Positions 34,268-44,677 of a stretch of DNA of 64,000 bases are shown piece after piece. The DNA lies in the NCBI GenBank assembly GCA_006937955.1, contig SSNP01000039.1, positions 910,200 through 974,199 of the forward strand, written 5' to 3'. Origin of the DNA: Pachypanchax playfairii (lineage: Eukaryota > Chordata > Actinopteri > Cyprinodontiformes > Aplocheilidae). The notes under the pieces are model-generated. The model ran no database searches and was not told the origin of the DNA. It worked only from the letters and a program-made list of their open reading frames with translations. The stretch's first letter is position 1. Each line of letters starts with the position of its first letter. The translations under genes and the position numbers were made by a program.

Positions 34268-35594
34268 TAAACTAGACTAGATGGTTTGAGAGATCAAAAG
34301 CTGAATTTGACAGAAGACTTTGAAGGATTGTCTCCTTGAAAATTTGTCTTCGAAAGTTTGGAAAAGCCTCGGTCACAATGCTCCATACAAATGGTTACAA
34401 ACATGCTATAAAAGTGTCTAATAGTCCTGTCCACATTTCTGGGTATTCATGTTTTTGGTATTTTAGCAAGTTATTCAAATTTAAATGAAGTAGAAAATTA
34501 AAAGTTTTATTGAGGCATTGCTATTGGCCTAAGACCTTATTTTCTCTATTCATGATGTCAGCGTTCTGCTGATATGAAGTATAAAAGAAGCTTCGTCTTG
34601 GCCACACCTCTATAGCAAGGTGGAGTTTGAATTGCAAGTGTTTATGGCATTTTTAGAGTTCATTTTAGTGCAATATTTGTGATGGTGTTAAAAAATATAT
34701 TTTGCACTTTACTGAGTGATTTTCTCTTCATGCAACACAACTTCTCTGTTGTGGACAATGAGGTGCAGAGACCGCAGATCAACACATCTGCACAATTATA
34801 CGACCATATAGGTTGATTTTGAAAAGCTCCAAAATACAACAGTGTTTTCGTTTGTGACAAACGACCTTTTCTGGGCTCCGGAGAGACTAACTACCAACAG
34901 GGCATGTGCGCATCTTCCAAGCGGAGCTGACAAAATAGGAATGTGCGAGGTTTCGCTCTGTTCAGCCAAACAAAACACAAATTCTGCAGCAATATGTCAA
35001 CGGTTAGCTTTAAAATGTAAAGATACACATGGACACACTGTAAGTGCAAATAGTTCACTGTAAAAAGCGGAACGGTCAAGGTTAGGGTAGCCGATAACGG
35101 TTGCATACGGAATTTAGTGTCGTATTTGACATGAGGTTGGGCTGCCGCAGATGCACCTGGTGAGGCAAAGTCACACAATATTACTCAAGTTAATCTAAAT
35201 TTAGCTTTAGCTCTGGCAAACAACAATGTACCACTAAGAGACAGGCCTCCTTCTACACCTCTAAACCGCTGCGGGTCAACTATCCGCTTGAAACGATACG
35301 GATCTGTGCCACTCGTCTCATACACAGTACATGGGCATCGCCTCTTTTTGAGGCATTCTTTTAAAACAGGGACTGTAGGCGAGGGTGTAATTGGGAGGGG
35401 GGTGGGGGTTGTACTTTAAGGAACACTTATAAGAATCTATGGTTTGTGTCCTGTTGACAAGTTTGTGGCCAGGTCGGTGTTCTTGTCCTAGAACTCCATG
35501 AAAACCCTCTGTGTAGTAACACTTGTCAAATTCCTTCCAAGGATTGCATGTTTTTACAAGGAAATGAAATAGACCACAATTAAAATCTATTGTT
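34268..35594. other. Intron sequence with scattered MITE-like fragments
   Basis: Around 35195-35310 the phrases AATTTAGCTTTAGC and AACGATACGGATC recur from 16235 and 1339, so a decayed relative of those TTAA MITEs is likely. No terminal repeats were recognised. A G-rich run lies near 35392-35405. Confidence 0.4.
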
Positions 35595-36640
35595 TTCTCA
35601 CTTTTCATGATGCATAATATGATGCAACAGCCCAGCAAAGATGTTATGGCCAGGGGTGCACATAAGTGGTCCGCAGGTCCGCACACACTGTCAAAATATA
35701 AAATGCGCACCAGATGAAAAGTTGCAACACGCGTTTGCGTACTTAACATTGGTTTGGCTGAGCTGCGTGAATTTTTAGGTTAATCAGAGGCGGGTTCATT
35801 GTCAAATAAATGAAGAATCCCGTTGACTTCTTTTGTTTGACTGATATGTTTCTCAGCCAGAGCGCCGAAGTTCCAGCTGATCAGCTGATGCTGCGTCTCT
35901 CTCTGTCTCTGTGTATCAGTTTGCCAGTGTGACGGATTTTCAGTCAGTCAGATCAGTGCAGCTGACTGCAGGATTCTGCATCGCGTCACAGACGTGTAGA
36001 ACTACCTTTTTGTGCTATAAAATACAGAAAACCACCTGTTTTAATCAACAGTATCAGCGTATTTGTCTGTGATCCGCCCCATTTTGAATGCGCGCAAAGC
36101 ACTATGGAATATGCAGTCAATGCCCCATAACTGTCCAGTGCATCTTTTTATCTGACTGCATCACATTACAAACATCCTCATCATTTCAAAACAAAAAACA
36201 GTTACAGTAAATGACAGAAGCTCCAACAGCTGACTAATAAATTTCAACACCAAACTGTTAAATGTAGATTAAAGTGAACAATCAAACCTTTAAACAATCC
36301 AACCTGAACTCTGAAGGTTTTTTTTACCAGTATTTTTATATTTTACTGGTTTGTCTTGATTTTTTCAACAATTAAAGGATTTTTATTGAAACAAATGTAG
36401 AGCCAAGTAAAGTAAACAGACTGAATTTGAAGCTTGACGAAACCAAAAACAAAGCAGAGCAGCTCGGAAGAGACAAAGCGAGACACATTTAAAAATGTGA
36501 GGACCAAGCAACAACCCTAGGTTCTCTTCTGAGAACCAGGCCAAAAATATTATGTGCACCCCTGGTTATGGCCCCTTTCAACTGGCGGTCCAGCTCATGG
36601 AACAGAATATGGTACTGACTGTAGAGCAGGAACTCTGCAG
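35595..36640 (-). pseudogene. PIF/Harbinger remnant split by a hAT insertion
   Basis: Bases 35595-35650 and 36573-36640 together are the reverse complement of 26690-26775. The minus strand of the right half reads YSQYHILFHELDRQLKG, parallel to YSQYHIQFHKLDRQLEG at 26527-26780. The break falls in the sequence AAAGATGTTA, where the hAT element and its 8-bp duplication sit. No catalytic domain remains. Confidence 0.7.
35643..36572. mobile_element. hAT element, non-autonomous, 914 bp, perfect 8-bp duplication
   Basis: The element runs from 35651 to 36564. Ends CAGGGGTGCACATAA and TTATGTGCACCCCTG are perfect 15-bp inverted repeats. Both flanks carry GTTATGGC (35643-35650 and 36565-36572), an exact 8-bp target duplication diagnostic of hAT. 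Removing the element and one duplication restores a continuous Harbinger remnant. No transposase frame was recognised inside. Confidence 0.92.
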
Positions 36641-37199
36641 ACAGCAGAAAATCACCTAATTTTCTCAAGGATTCATCAAGTTGCACAAGTTGGTGTGGCA
36701 GCAACTTGGACTCAGTAAGATTTTTGAGGACTTTTACTCATTCAGCGCTACCAACGTTTATAAACGCCACCTTTGGCATCGAGGGTTTGGATTCTGTACG
36801 TCTATGAAAGCAGTTGGCACTGAATGAGTTAAAATGGATGTGGAAAGTTGAAATTATATTTTAATTGTGCCCAACGGACAATACATTTTAAATATGTAAT
36901 ATTTATAAAAGTCGGGTTTTAGGTGTTGGATTATTACTCACAACCTATGTCTGTCATAGAGTCTTTTAATGGCTGTGCATTGCAAGTCGTTCATTCTTGT
37001 GATGTAGAGCAGATTTATTTGAAAATAAAAAAAACTCTATAATGATTACAAAGAAAAAATGGCCATGTGTCTGCATAAAAGGTAATAGACATGAAAAGGA
37101 GCTCCAGGATGTTAATATTATTCAAGTTCTGTGACTGTTAACCACTAAAATGGCTCAAATCAACTATTCAGCATCTCACAAGTACATTTTCTATCTGAA
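36641..37199. other. No gene recognised; intron sequence
   Basis: Unremarkable AT-rich DNA between the Harbinger remnant and the dead Tc1. Confidence 0.5.
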
Positions 37200-38411
37200 G
37201 AACTCAAGAGTCAAATTAAAGTCTGTTAAGTCAGACCAATTGCTAACATAAAAGATGTGAATCATAGAATACGGTTGTTTACTGTGTCTGTTTCCTACTT
37301 GAAACTGACTAAAATTCTATAAAATGAACATAATCAAACACCACTGATCCTTTCCATGGTGAAGAAAAATCCCTTCACAACATCCAATTCAATTAAGAAT
37401 TTTCTTCAGGACGTAGGTGTACAAGTATCTAAGTCTACCATAAAGAGAAAACGTCATGAGAGCAAGTACAGAGGGTTAACCACAAGGTGCAAACCATTAA
37501 CCAGCCTCAAAAATCAAGAGGCCAAATTGAACTGTGCCAAAAAATCATGTAAAAAGCAGCTCAGTTCTGGAACAGCATTCTTTGTTCAGATGAAACTAAG
37601 ATCAACCTGAACTAGAATGATGGGAACTTAGAAGAAAGTATGGAGAAGACTTAAAACGGCTCATGATCCAAAGCACCACATCTTCTGTAAAACATGGTGG
37701 AGGAAGTGTGATGGTGTGGGCGTGTCTGGCTTCCATTGGGTCACTAGTGTTTATTGACGATGCAACAGTCAACAGAAGCAGCTGAATGAATTCTGAAGTC
37801 TTTAGGGATCTACTTTCTGCTCACATTCAGCCAAATGCAGCAAAGCTGATTAGATGGTGCTTCACAGTACAGATGGAAAATTACCCAAAACATACTGCGA
37901 AAGCAGCCCAGGAGGTTCTAAAGGCAAAGAAGTGGAATAGTCTGCAATGGCCAAGTCCAACACCAGATCTCAACCCAATCCAGCAGCATTTGACTTGCTT
38001 AATACAAAACTTAAGACAGAAAGACCCACAAACAAGCAACAACTGAAGACAGTAAAGGTCTAGCAGAACATCACAATTAGGAAACCCAGAATCTGGTGAT
38101 CTCCATGGGTTCCAGACTTCAGCTAGTCAATGTCTGTAAAGGGTTCTCAACAAAGTATTAAAAATGAACTTTTATTTATGGGAATGTATATTTGTCCAGT
38201 TACTTTTAAGCCACTGAAATGAAACTTTGTATAAAAATAGTTGTGATTCCTAAAAGTTTCATAGGATATTATTGTTCAACCCCTTAAATTAAACCTGAAA
38301 ATCTGCACTTCAATTCTATCTCAAATGTTTCATTCCAGATCCATCGTGGCAACACGCGGAGCCCTAATCATGAAAACATTGTTACCGTCTAAATACTTCA
38401 GGGACCAGCTG
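37200..38411 (+). pseudogene. Dead Tc1-family transposon with broken transposase
   Basis: Two separated frames (37356-37610 and 37786-38046) show VSKSTIKRKRHESKYRG (second helix-turn-helix region), SSVKHGGGSVMVW near 37680 in another frame, then NYPKHTAKAAQEVLKAKKW and WPSPTPDLNPIQQHL. The catalytic Asp of the HDNDP-like motif has been lost (ENYPKHT), and the final Glu is Gln (NPIQ versus NPIEN). Multiple frameshifts are present. The right end GGGACCAGCTG followed by TA at 38412 fits a Tc1 terminus; the left terminus was not found. A different family from the 8335 transposase. Confidence 0.75.
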
Positions 38412-40340
38412 TATATTGGTTATTTCGTTTAACTAAGCTCAAACCTGAGGAACCCCATTTCTTACATTGTTGAAGACAAACCAAAGAATCTAAACAACTG
38501 CTCTACTTTGTCAAATCATAATGTTTTACACAGAAGTTTTAAGTTTCTACAAAAAAGAGCTGATTTATATTGCTGAAGGTACTTATTATTTGAAAAACAG
38601 GATACATCACTTGCAGTACAATTGACAGAAAAAGAGAAAATATATGGTAAAGATGAATGAATTGAATTGAATATGAGCTGCCCCCCCCCATGGATTGTGC
38701 TCTGAGACATTCTAGTTCAAAGAGGCATGAAGCTTTCTGCAGTTGACAGGTCTGCAGAGAGAACTCCCACACAATCCCATTTTAGACAAGGTCCACACAC
38801 ACACACACACACACAAAACAAGCACACATCCAGTCATACTAGCACTGTGATGTGGAGGTCACTGTAATAAACATGCGTCACACTATCCAAGAATGCATTG
38901 TCCCCTCCCATTTGACTCTGTGTATATCTTCATAGTTAGTCTGTCACTTTCGATCAGATACACCAGTTAGTTCAGTCAGTGCCAATATATGAAGAAGAGA
39001 CGGGATTTGATTGCTCCTGGATATTATTTCCATCAGAGGGTTTGGCCAGTGGGCAAATGGCAGCAGCCAGCAGTAAGAGGTGATTAAAGTAAAACATATT
39101 GACTGATGGATTTTCATTAAAGAACCTACAGCACCATTCATCATCAGCCAAAGACAATAAATTGATCAGCGTCACGCATTGATGTAACCTCCTGGTGGGC
39201 AGGGAATGAGAGGAAAGGCAATGTTACAGTGTAGAAGAAGAAGCAGATGAAGCATGATGGCCCCTGATGGGTTTGGGTTTGATTCTTTAGTCAGTTACGT
39301 TGGCAATTCCCGCATATAAATGAATTCCCCAAGTGTGAAGCAGGTCATCTCATTGTCACTCACAGAGAAATCAAAGCTGACATCTATTGCATCTTTTTTT
39401 TGGAGCTCGTAAGGAGCTGTCCTGCTCCAGGACAGATGGAATGAAGGAGGAAAATCATGACTGAATGAATGAATGAACAGATGAAACGGACACGCCAACG
39501 GTGAACAGAAAGCTCTTCATGTGGATCCAGAGATTCTTATCTCTCTGAAAAACCAGGAGCAGCATAATGGTGCACTTGTGCAAGTAAAATTTCCCTCTTT
39601 GAAGGAACCAAATATTTGTATATGATGTGAAAATAGAGACTTTTTGTAATAAACGTGTATCTCTGGATGTAAAACAACTTAGATTAAAAGCAAAATCAGC
39701 TGTTTAAAAAATTGATGAATCAGAAAAAGACAGTAAATGATTCTATCCATGACAGTTGCATTGAAAGATGTTTGACTGGAGTCTTGGTAAGAATGACATT
39801 GTATTATTTCTGAACAGTCGGCAGCTTCAAAAGTCCAGAAAGAGCTGAAACTTTGAGAATGATCAAAGTAGAAACAAATAAATTGCTGGACTGCTGGCAT
39901 GGAAAGAGTCTTTTCTTCAGTCACTGCTGGCGTCAGGCTGTTCTAGTAGGACTTGGCACTCATCTTCAAGTCACTCGATGCCCGCAGTGAAATCAGATGT
40001 GACATTTTGTTAACCCAGCAAAAGGTCGTCCCAGCGGAACTGGAGCTGATCAAATAAAAATCAGCTGAGACAGAAGCTCTCCGACTAGACAGCGAGGTTT
40101 GCTGCCAGTTCAAAGTCACGGTGGTTTAGCTGGTAAAGACGAGTTGGTGGTAAGACAGGCAGAAATGTAATGTTTTATTTTATTGTTCCAGTTTCTGAAG
40201 GAAAGAAGTGCCTGAGCCAGATTTTATGTTCAGAAAGAAAAGATGAACTGAAGCATCGTCACTGGTCACACATGAATAATGTTCCACCTGTTTATTGCTG
40301 CAGATTCTAAAAAAGAAGAAGAAAATTATATATATACATG
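38412..40340. other. No gene recognised; intron sequence
   Basis: Holds a CA microsatellite (listed separately) and a C-run at 38682-38690. No exon or element supported. Confidence 0.5.
38794..38815. repeat. CA-dinucleotide microsatellite
   Basis: About 11 uninterrupted CA units. Likely length-polymorphic. Confidence 0.9.
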
Positions 40341-40483
40341 AATCTGGTGATGTCCATGGGTTCCAGACTTCAACCAGTCATTGCCTGCAAAGGATTCTGC
40401 GTTCTAGAATGCGCCGCGAGGTGGCAGCAAATTGTAGTAGCTCTGTCTTTGCTATCGTGATTTTTTAAAATTACAGCCGTCTT

Positions 40484-41447
40484 TTGACAGACTTCAGCTG
40501 TCAAATTAGTTTTGTTTTAAAGGGGATTTTGCATCGGTTCGGGGGCTGTGCTGCACGGGAGAGTTTTTTGGATGTTTTTGGCTCTTTTTGGCTGTTTCCA
40601 GATTTGGTTATGATGAGTCTCCATGGCAACGGAAGACTTGTTTATCAGCGTGACCAACTGATAAAACTCTCCCAAATCAAAATTAACAGTGAAATAACAC
40701 AGCAAATCCCGCTGGAGTTGAAGAGAAAGAGACGAGGACGCAGGGCAGGAGTGAAGCAGAGAGAAAAGCGGTGGAGATTTAAACCGTTTCTTCCAACTGT
40801 TTTGATGGGTAACGTCAGATCGCTAGCTAACAAAACGGACGAGCTCGAGGTGCTAACCAGGTCCCAGAAAGAGTACAGAGAATGCAGTTTTATGTGTTTC
40901 ACCGAGACGTGGCTGCATGAACACATCCCAGACAGTAACGTGTCTGTACACGGCTTTATGACGGTCCGCGCAGACCGCAGTAAGCAACTCAGCGGGAAGC
41001 TGAGGGGAGGTGGTATCTTAGTGCTGGTTAACCAGCGTTGGTGTCATCCTGGACATGTCACCGTAAAGGAGAAGATCTGTACGAGGGACATCGAACTGTT
41101 AGCTGTGAGTTTCCGTCCATATTATTTACCCAGAGAGTTTACCTGTGTTATTCTGGTAGCGGTTTATATAATACCTGGTACCGCTCCAGAAACTGCCTGT
41201 GATGTCATCAGCTCCGTTGTTGCGAGGCTACAAACACAGCATCCAAACTCAGTTATGGCGATCTCTGGAGCCTTCACAACGTCTCCCTCTCTACAGCTTT
41301 ACCAACATTCCAACAGTTTGTCAGTTGCTCCACCAGAGAAAATAAGACGTTGGACTTATTTTATGTAAATATTAAAAATGCATACAGCTCCTCTGCCCTG
41401 CCACCTTTAGGAAGATCTGACCATAATCTGGTTCTTCTCACCTCCAC
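40484..41447 (+). pseudogene. LINE endonuclease domain, frameshifted and active-site altered
   Basis: The first frame (to 41368) shows the endonuclease blocks LMGNVRSLANKTDELE, MCFTETWLHEHIPDS and LRGGGILVLVN, so N-terminal Asn and the catalytic Glu of the ETWL motif are present. The GDFN block reads GAFT near 41270: GAC has become GCC, and a one-base deletion shifts the frame. The continuation, LDLFYVNIKNAYSS then GRSDHNLVLLTS, lies in another frame running into the gap. The SDHN motif is intact. This protein would nick target DNA to prime reverse transcription; as read, it cannot be made intact. Confidence 0.75.
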
Positions 41448-42199
41448 NNNNNNNNNNNNNNNNNNNNNNNNNNNNNNNNNNNNNNNNNNNNNNNNNNNNN
41501 NNNNNNNNNNNNNNNNNNNNNNNNNNNNNNNNNNNNNNNNNNNNNNNNNNNNNNNNNNNNNNNNNNNNNNNNNNNNNNNNNNNNNNNNNNNNNNNNNNNN
41601 NNNNNNNNNNNNNNNNNNNNNNNNNNNNNNNNNNNNNNNNNNNNNNNNNNNNNNNNNNNNNNNNNNNNNNNNNNNNNNNNNNNNNNNNNNNNNNNNNNNN
41701 NNNNNNNNNNNNNNNNNNNNNNNNNNNNNNNNNNNNNNNNNNNNNNNNNNNNNNNNNNNNNNNNNNNNNNNNNNNNNNNNNNNNNNNNNNNNNNNNNNNN
41801 NNNNNNNNNNNNNNNNNNNNNNNNNNNNNNNNNNNNNNNNNNNNNNNNNNNNNNNNNNNNNNNNNNNNNNNNNNNNNNNNNNNNNNNNNNNNNNNNNNNN
41901 NNNNNNNNNNNNNNNNNNNNNNNNNNNNNNNNNNNNNNNNNNNNNNNNNNNNNNNNNNNNNNNNNNNNNNNNNNNNNNNNNNNNNNNNNNNNNNNNNNNN
42001 NNNNNNNNNNNNNNNNNNNNNNNNNNNNNNNNNNNNNNNNNNNNNNNNNNNNNNNNNNNNNNNNNNNNNNNNNNNNNNNNNNNNNNNNNNNNNNNNNNNN
42101 NNNNNNNNNNNNNNNNNNNNNNNNNNNNNNNNNNNNNNNNNNNNNNNNNNNNNNNNNNNNNNNNNNNNNNNNNNNNNNNNNNNNNNNNNNNNNNNNNNN
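41448..42199. other. 752-base assembly gap inside the LINE
   Basis: All N. The 18 bases just before it, GGTTCTTCTCACCTCCAC (41430-41447), are repeated exactly just after it (42200-42217), and the reading frames on either side agree. The true missing length may be zero. Confidence 0.9.
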
Positions 42200-42200
42200 G

Positions 42201-44297
42201 GTTCTTCTCACCTCCACCTACAAGCCCATCGTTCAGCAGCAACCAGTGATCACAAAAACCATCAAAACCTGGTCTAATGATGCTGAAGGTGCTCTGAAAA
42301 GTTGCTTCGAGGCTACGGACTGGAATGTCCTCTGTGAACCTCATGGAGACAACATCAACACCATGACTGAGTGTGTGACAGATTATATAAACTTCTGTGT
42401 GGACAGCATCGTACCAACAAGAACTGTGAGGTGCTTCCCCAATAACAAACCCTGGATCACCAGAGACCTGAAAAAGCTGCTGAACATCAAAAAGAAAGCC
42501 TTCAGGGATGGTGACAGGGAGTTATTAAAGACAACACAAAAACAACTTAAAGCACAAACAAGGAAGTGCAAGGAGGACTACAGGAGGAAGCTAGAGAGTC
42601 AGCTCCAGCAGAACAACGTGAGGGATGTGTGGTCTGGAATGAAGAAGATCACCGGCTTCAAGGTAAAGGGGGACCAGACTGATGGAGGTCTGGACAGAGC
42701 TAATGAACTGAACATGTTCTTCAACAGGTTCAGTTCCCCCCCTGCCTCCATCCCCACAGACCACACACCCTCCATGAGCCCACAGCTTTCCTGTCACACC
42801 TCCACTTCGTCACCCTCCAGCTCAGTCATGGACCAGAACACTGCATCATCTTCCTCCACCTCAGAGCACCCAAAGACCTCCTCTGCCTCCACCTCCACTC
42901 TGTCTGTGACCTGCTACCAGGTCAAGAAACAACTGGAGAAACTGAACCAGAACAAGGCTGCAGGTCCAGATGGTGTCAGTCCCAGAGTTCTCAAGACCTG
43001 CTCAATGCAACTATGTCCAGTTCTCCAGCACCTCTTCAACACCAGTCTGAGACAGAAAACAGTTCCTGTGCTGTGGAAAACATCCTGCCTTGTTCCAGTA
43101 CCTAAAAAACCACAACCAGCTGAACCAAACGACTACAGACCAGTTGCCCTGACATCTCACGTCATGAAAGTCCTGGAGAGACTCTTACTGGCTCACCTCA
43201 ACAAGCAGGTCAGCACCTTTCAGGACCCATTACAGTTTGCATACCGTAATGGGCTTGGGGTTGAAGATGCCATCATCTACCTGCTTCACAGAGCACACGC
43301 TCATCTGGACCAATCAGGCAGCACTTTGAGGGTCATGTTCTTTGACTTCTCAAGTGCTTTTAACACAATTCAGCCTGCTTTGTTATGTGAGAAGCTCCAT
43401 AAATTCCAGGTGGATTCCTCCACAACCTCCTGGATTTATGACTACCTCACAAACAGACCACAGTTTGTGAGACTGGGGGGTTGTGTGTCTGGGATGGAGG
43501 TCAGCAGCACTGGAGCGCCACAAGGAACTGTACTCTCACCATTTCTCTTCACGATGTACACCTCTGACTTCCAGTACAACTCTGAGTCCTGTCATCTGCA
43601 GAAATACTCTGATGACTCTGCAGTTGTTGGGTGCATCAGTGAGGGACAAGAAGCTGAGTATAGAGAACTGGTCAGTCAGTTTGTGAAATGGTGCCGTGAC
43701 AATCATCTCGTTTTAAATAGCAGCAAAACTAAGGAGATGATTGTTGACTTCAGGAGGAGAAAGAATCAACACAGCAGTATTTCCATCCTAGGAGAGGAGG
43801 TAGAGGTGGTGGAGGAATACAAGTACCTTGGAGTTCAGCTGGACAACAGACTAGAGTGGAAATGCAACACAGAATACATCTACAAGAAAGGTCAGAGCAG
43901 ACTCTACTTCTTAAGGAAGCTGAGATCTTTTAATGTCTGCACCAAGATGTTGCAAATCTTCTATAGGTCTGTTGTGGAAAGTGCAATCAGCTTTGCAGCC
44001 ATCTGCTGGGGCAGCAGCATCAGAACCAGAGACTTGAAGAGAATCAACAAACTGATCAGGAAAGCTGGATCTGTGCTGGGAGTATCTCTGGAGCCGCTGG
44101 AGCTGATTGTACAAAAAAGAATGCTGGACAAACTGATGAAGATGATGGAGGACTCTTCTCACCCTCTGCACGACACAGTGATCAAACAACAGAGTGTGTT
44201 CAGTGAGAGGCTTCTTCAGGTCCGATGCAAGACCGAAAGATACAAAAGATCATTCCTGCCTGCAGCCATTAGCCTCCACAACAAGAACAGACCTTGA
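42201..44297 (+). CDS. LINE reverse transcriptase ORF, open from gap to stop
   Basis: An uninterrupted frame of about 698 codons to TGA at 44295-44297. It encodes the linker after the endonuclease, the reverse transcriptase and the C-terminal domain of a CR1/L2-like LINE. Counting from the codon at 42246: NKAAGPDGV at ~236-244, NDYRPVALTS at ~295-304, FFDFSSAFNTI with catalytic D367, APQGTVLSP at ~424-432, and the catalytic YSDD at 454-457. The C-terminal part has VEEYKYLGVQLDNRLEW and SFLPAAISLHN. No stop or frameshift is visible. The N-terminal boundary is set by the gap, since the real ORF should start in the endonuclease region. Without a working endonuclease the copy is probably not autonomous. 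Confidence 0.9.
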   Translation, partial: VLLTSTYKPIVQQQPVITKTIKTWSNDAEGALKSCFEATDWNVLCEPHGDNINTMTECVTDYINFCVDSIVPTRTVRCFPNNKPWITRDLKKLLNIKKKAFRDGDRELLKTTQKQLKAQTRKCKEDYRRKLESQLQQNNVRDVWSGMKKITGFKVKGDQTDGGLDRANELNMFFNRFSSPPASIPTDHTPSMSPQLSCHTSTSSPSSSVMDQNTASSSSTSEHPKTSSASTSTLSVTCYQVKKQLEKLNQNKAAGPDGVSPRVLKTCSMQLCPVLQHLFNTSLRQKTVPVLWKTSCLVPVPKKPQPAEPNDYRPVALTSHVMKVLERLLLAHLNKQVSTFQDPLQFAYRNGLGVEDAIIYLLHRAHAHLDQSGSTLRVMFFDFSSAFNTIQPALLCEKLHKFQVDSSTTSWIYDYLTNRPQFVRLGGCVSGMEVSSTGAPQGTVLSPFLFTMYTSDFQYNSESCHLQKYSDDSAVVGCISEGQEAEYRELVSQFVKWCRDNHLVLNSSKTKEMIVDFRRRKNQHSSISILGEEVEVVEEYKYLGVQLDNRLEWKCNTEYIYKKGQSRLYFLRKLRSFNVCTKMLQIFYRSVVESAISFAAICWGSSIRTRDLKRINKLIRKAGSVLGVSLEPLELIVQKRMLDKLMKMMEDSSHPLHDTVIKQQSVFSERLLQVRCKTERYKRSFLPAAISLHNKNRP

Positions 44298-44677
44298 TTT
44301 TTATTACTGTATTGTTGTCTTCATTGTTGGACAAAAAAAAAAAAACTACTACAACATTGAATTTCCCTTCTGGGATAAATAAAGTATTTTTCATTTCATT
44401 TCATTTCATGTCATTCTCAACAAAATATTAAAAATGAACATTTTATTTATGGTCATGTGAATTTTTCCAACTACTTTGGTCTCTTGAATAAGAAGTGGCT
44501 ACATATTAAATAGCTGTAATTCCTAAACCCTTCATCCAATTTGGGCGTGAATACCTTCAAATTAAAGCCGAGGGTCAGTCCATATTGATTATATAACTGT
44601 ATCTTGAATATGTTTTATTAAACAGCTGAAATAACAAAACTTGTGTTAGTATCCAAATACTTTTTGGCCTAACTGTA

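Larger units (their letters stand above)
40399..44412 (+). mobile_element. CR1/L2-like LINE, near full length
   Basis: Contains a 5' region, an apurinic-type endonuclease domain and a reverse transcriptase ORF, ending with GGGATAAATAAAGTATTTTT and a tail of (TTTCA)n repeats. ATTCT occurs at both junctions (40394-40398 and 44413-44417), a plausible short target duplication within the Tc1 fragment. The listed length includes 752 N; excluding the gap, it is about 3.26 kb. A close relative lies at 58621-59675. The clade name is from recalled RT motifs, not an alignment. Confidence 0.85.
40341..44675 (+). mobile_element. Tc1-family 3' fragment, split by a LINE
   Basis: 40341-40398 matches 38088-38148 of the dead Tc1 (phrase CCATGGGTTCCAGACTTCA). 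The homology resumes at 44413 with TTCTCAACAAAATATTAAAA, matching 38150 onward, and ends with GGCCTAACTG before a TA at 44676-44677. A LINE occupies 40399-44412 between the two halves. Only the region downstream of the transposase gene is present. Confidence 0.75.

Noticed and set aside
33685..34270. Promoter-like GC-rich segment with AAAATGGC start
   Set aside because: It lies within perfect 20-bp inverted repeats of a MITE, so it is better explained as element sequence than as a host promoter.
41361..42344. Long frames spanning the N gap on either strand
   Set aside because: They are open only because N codons are not stops.
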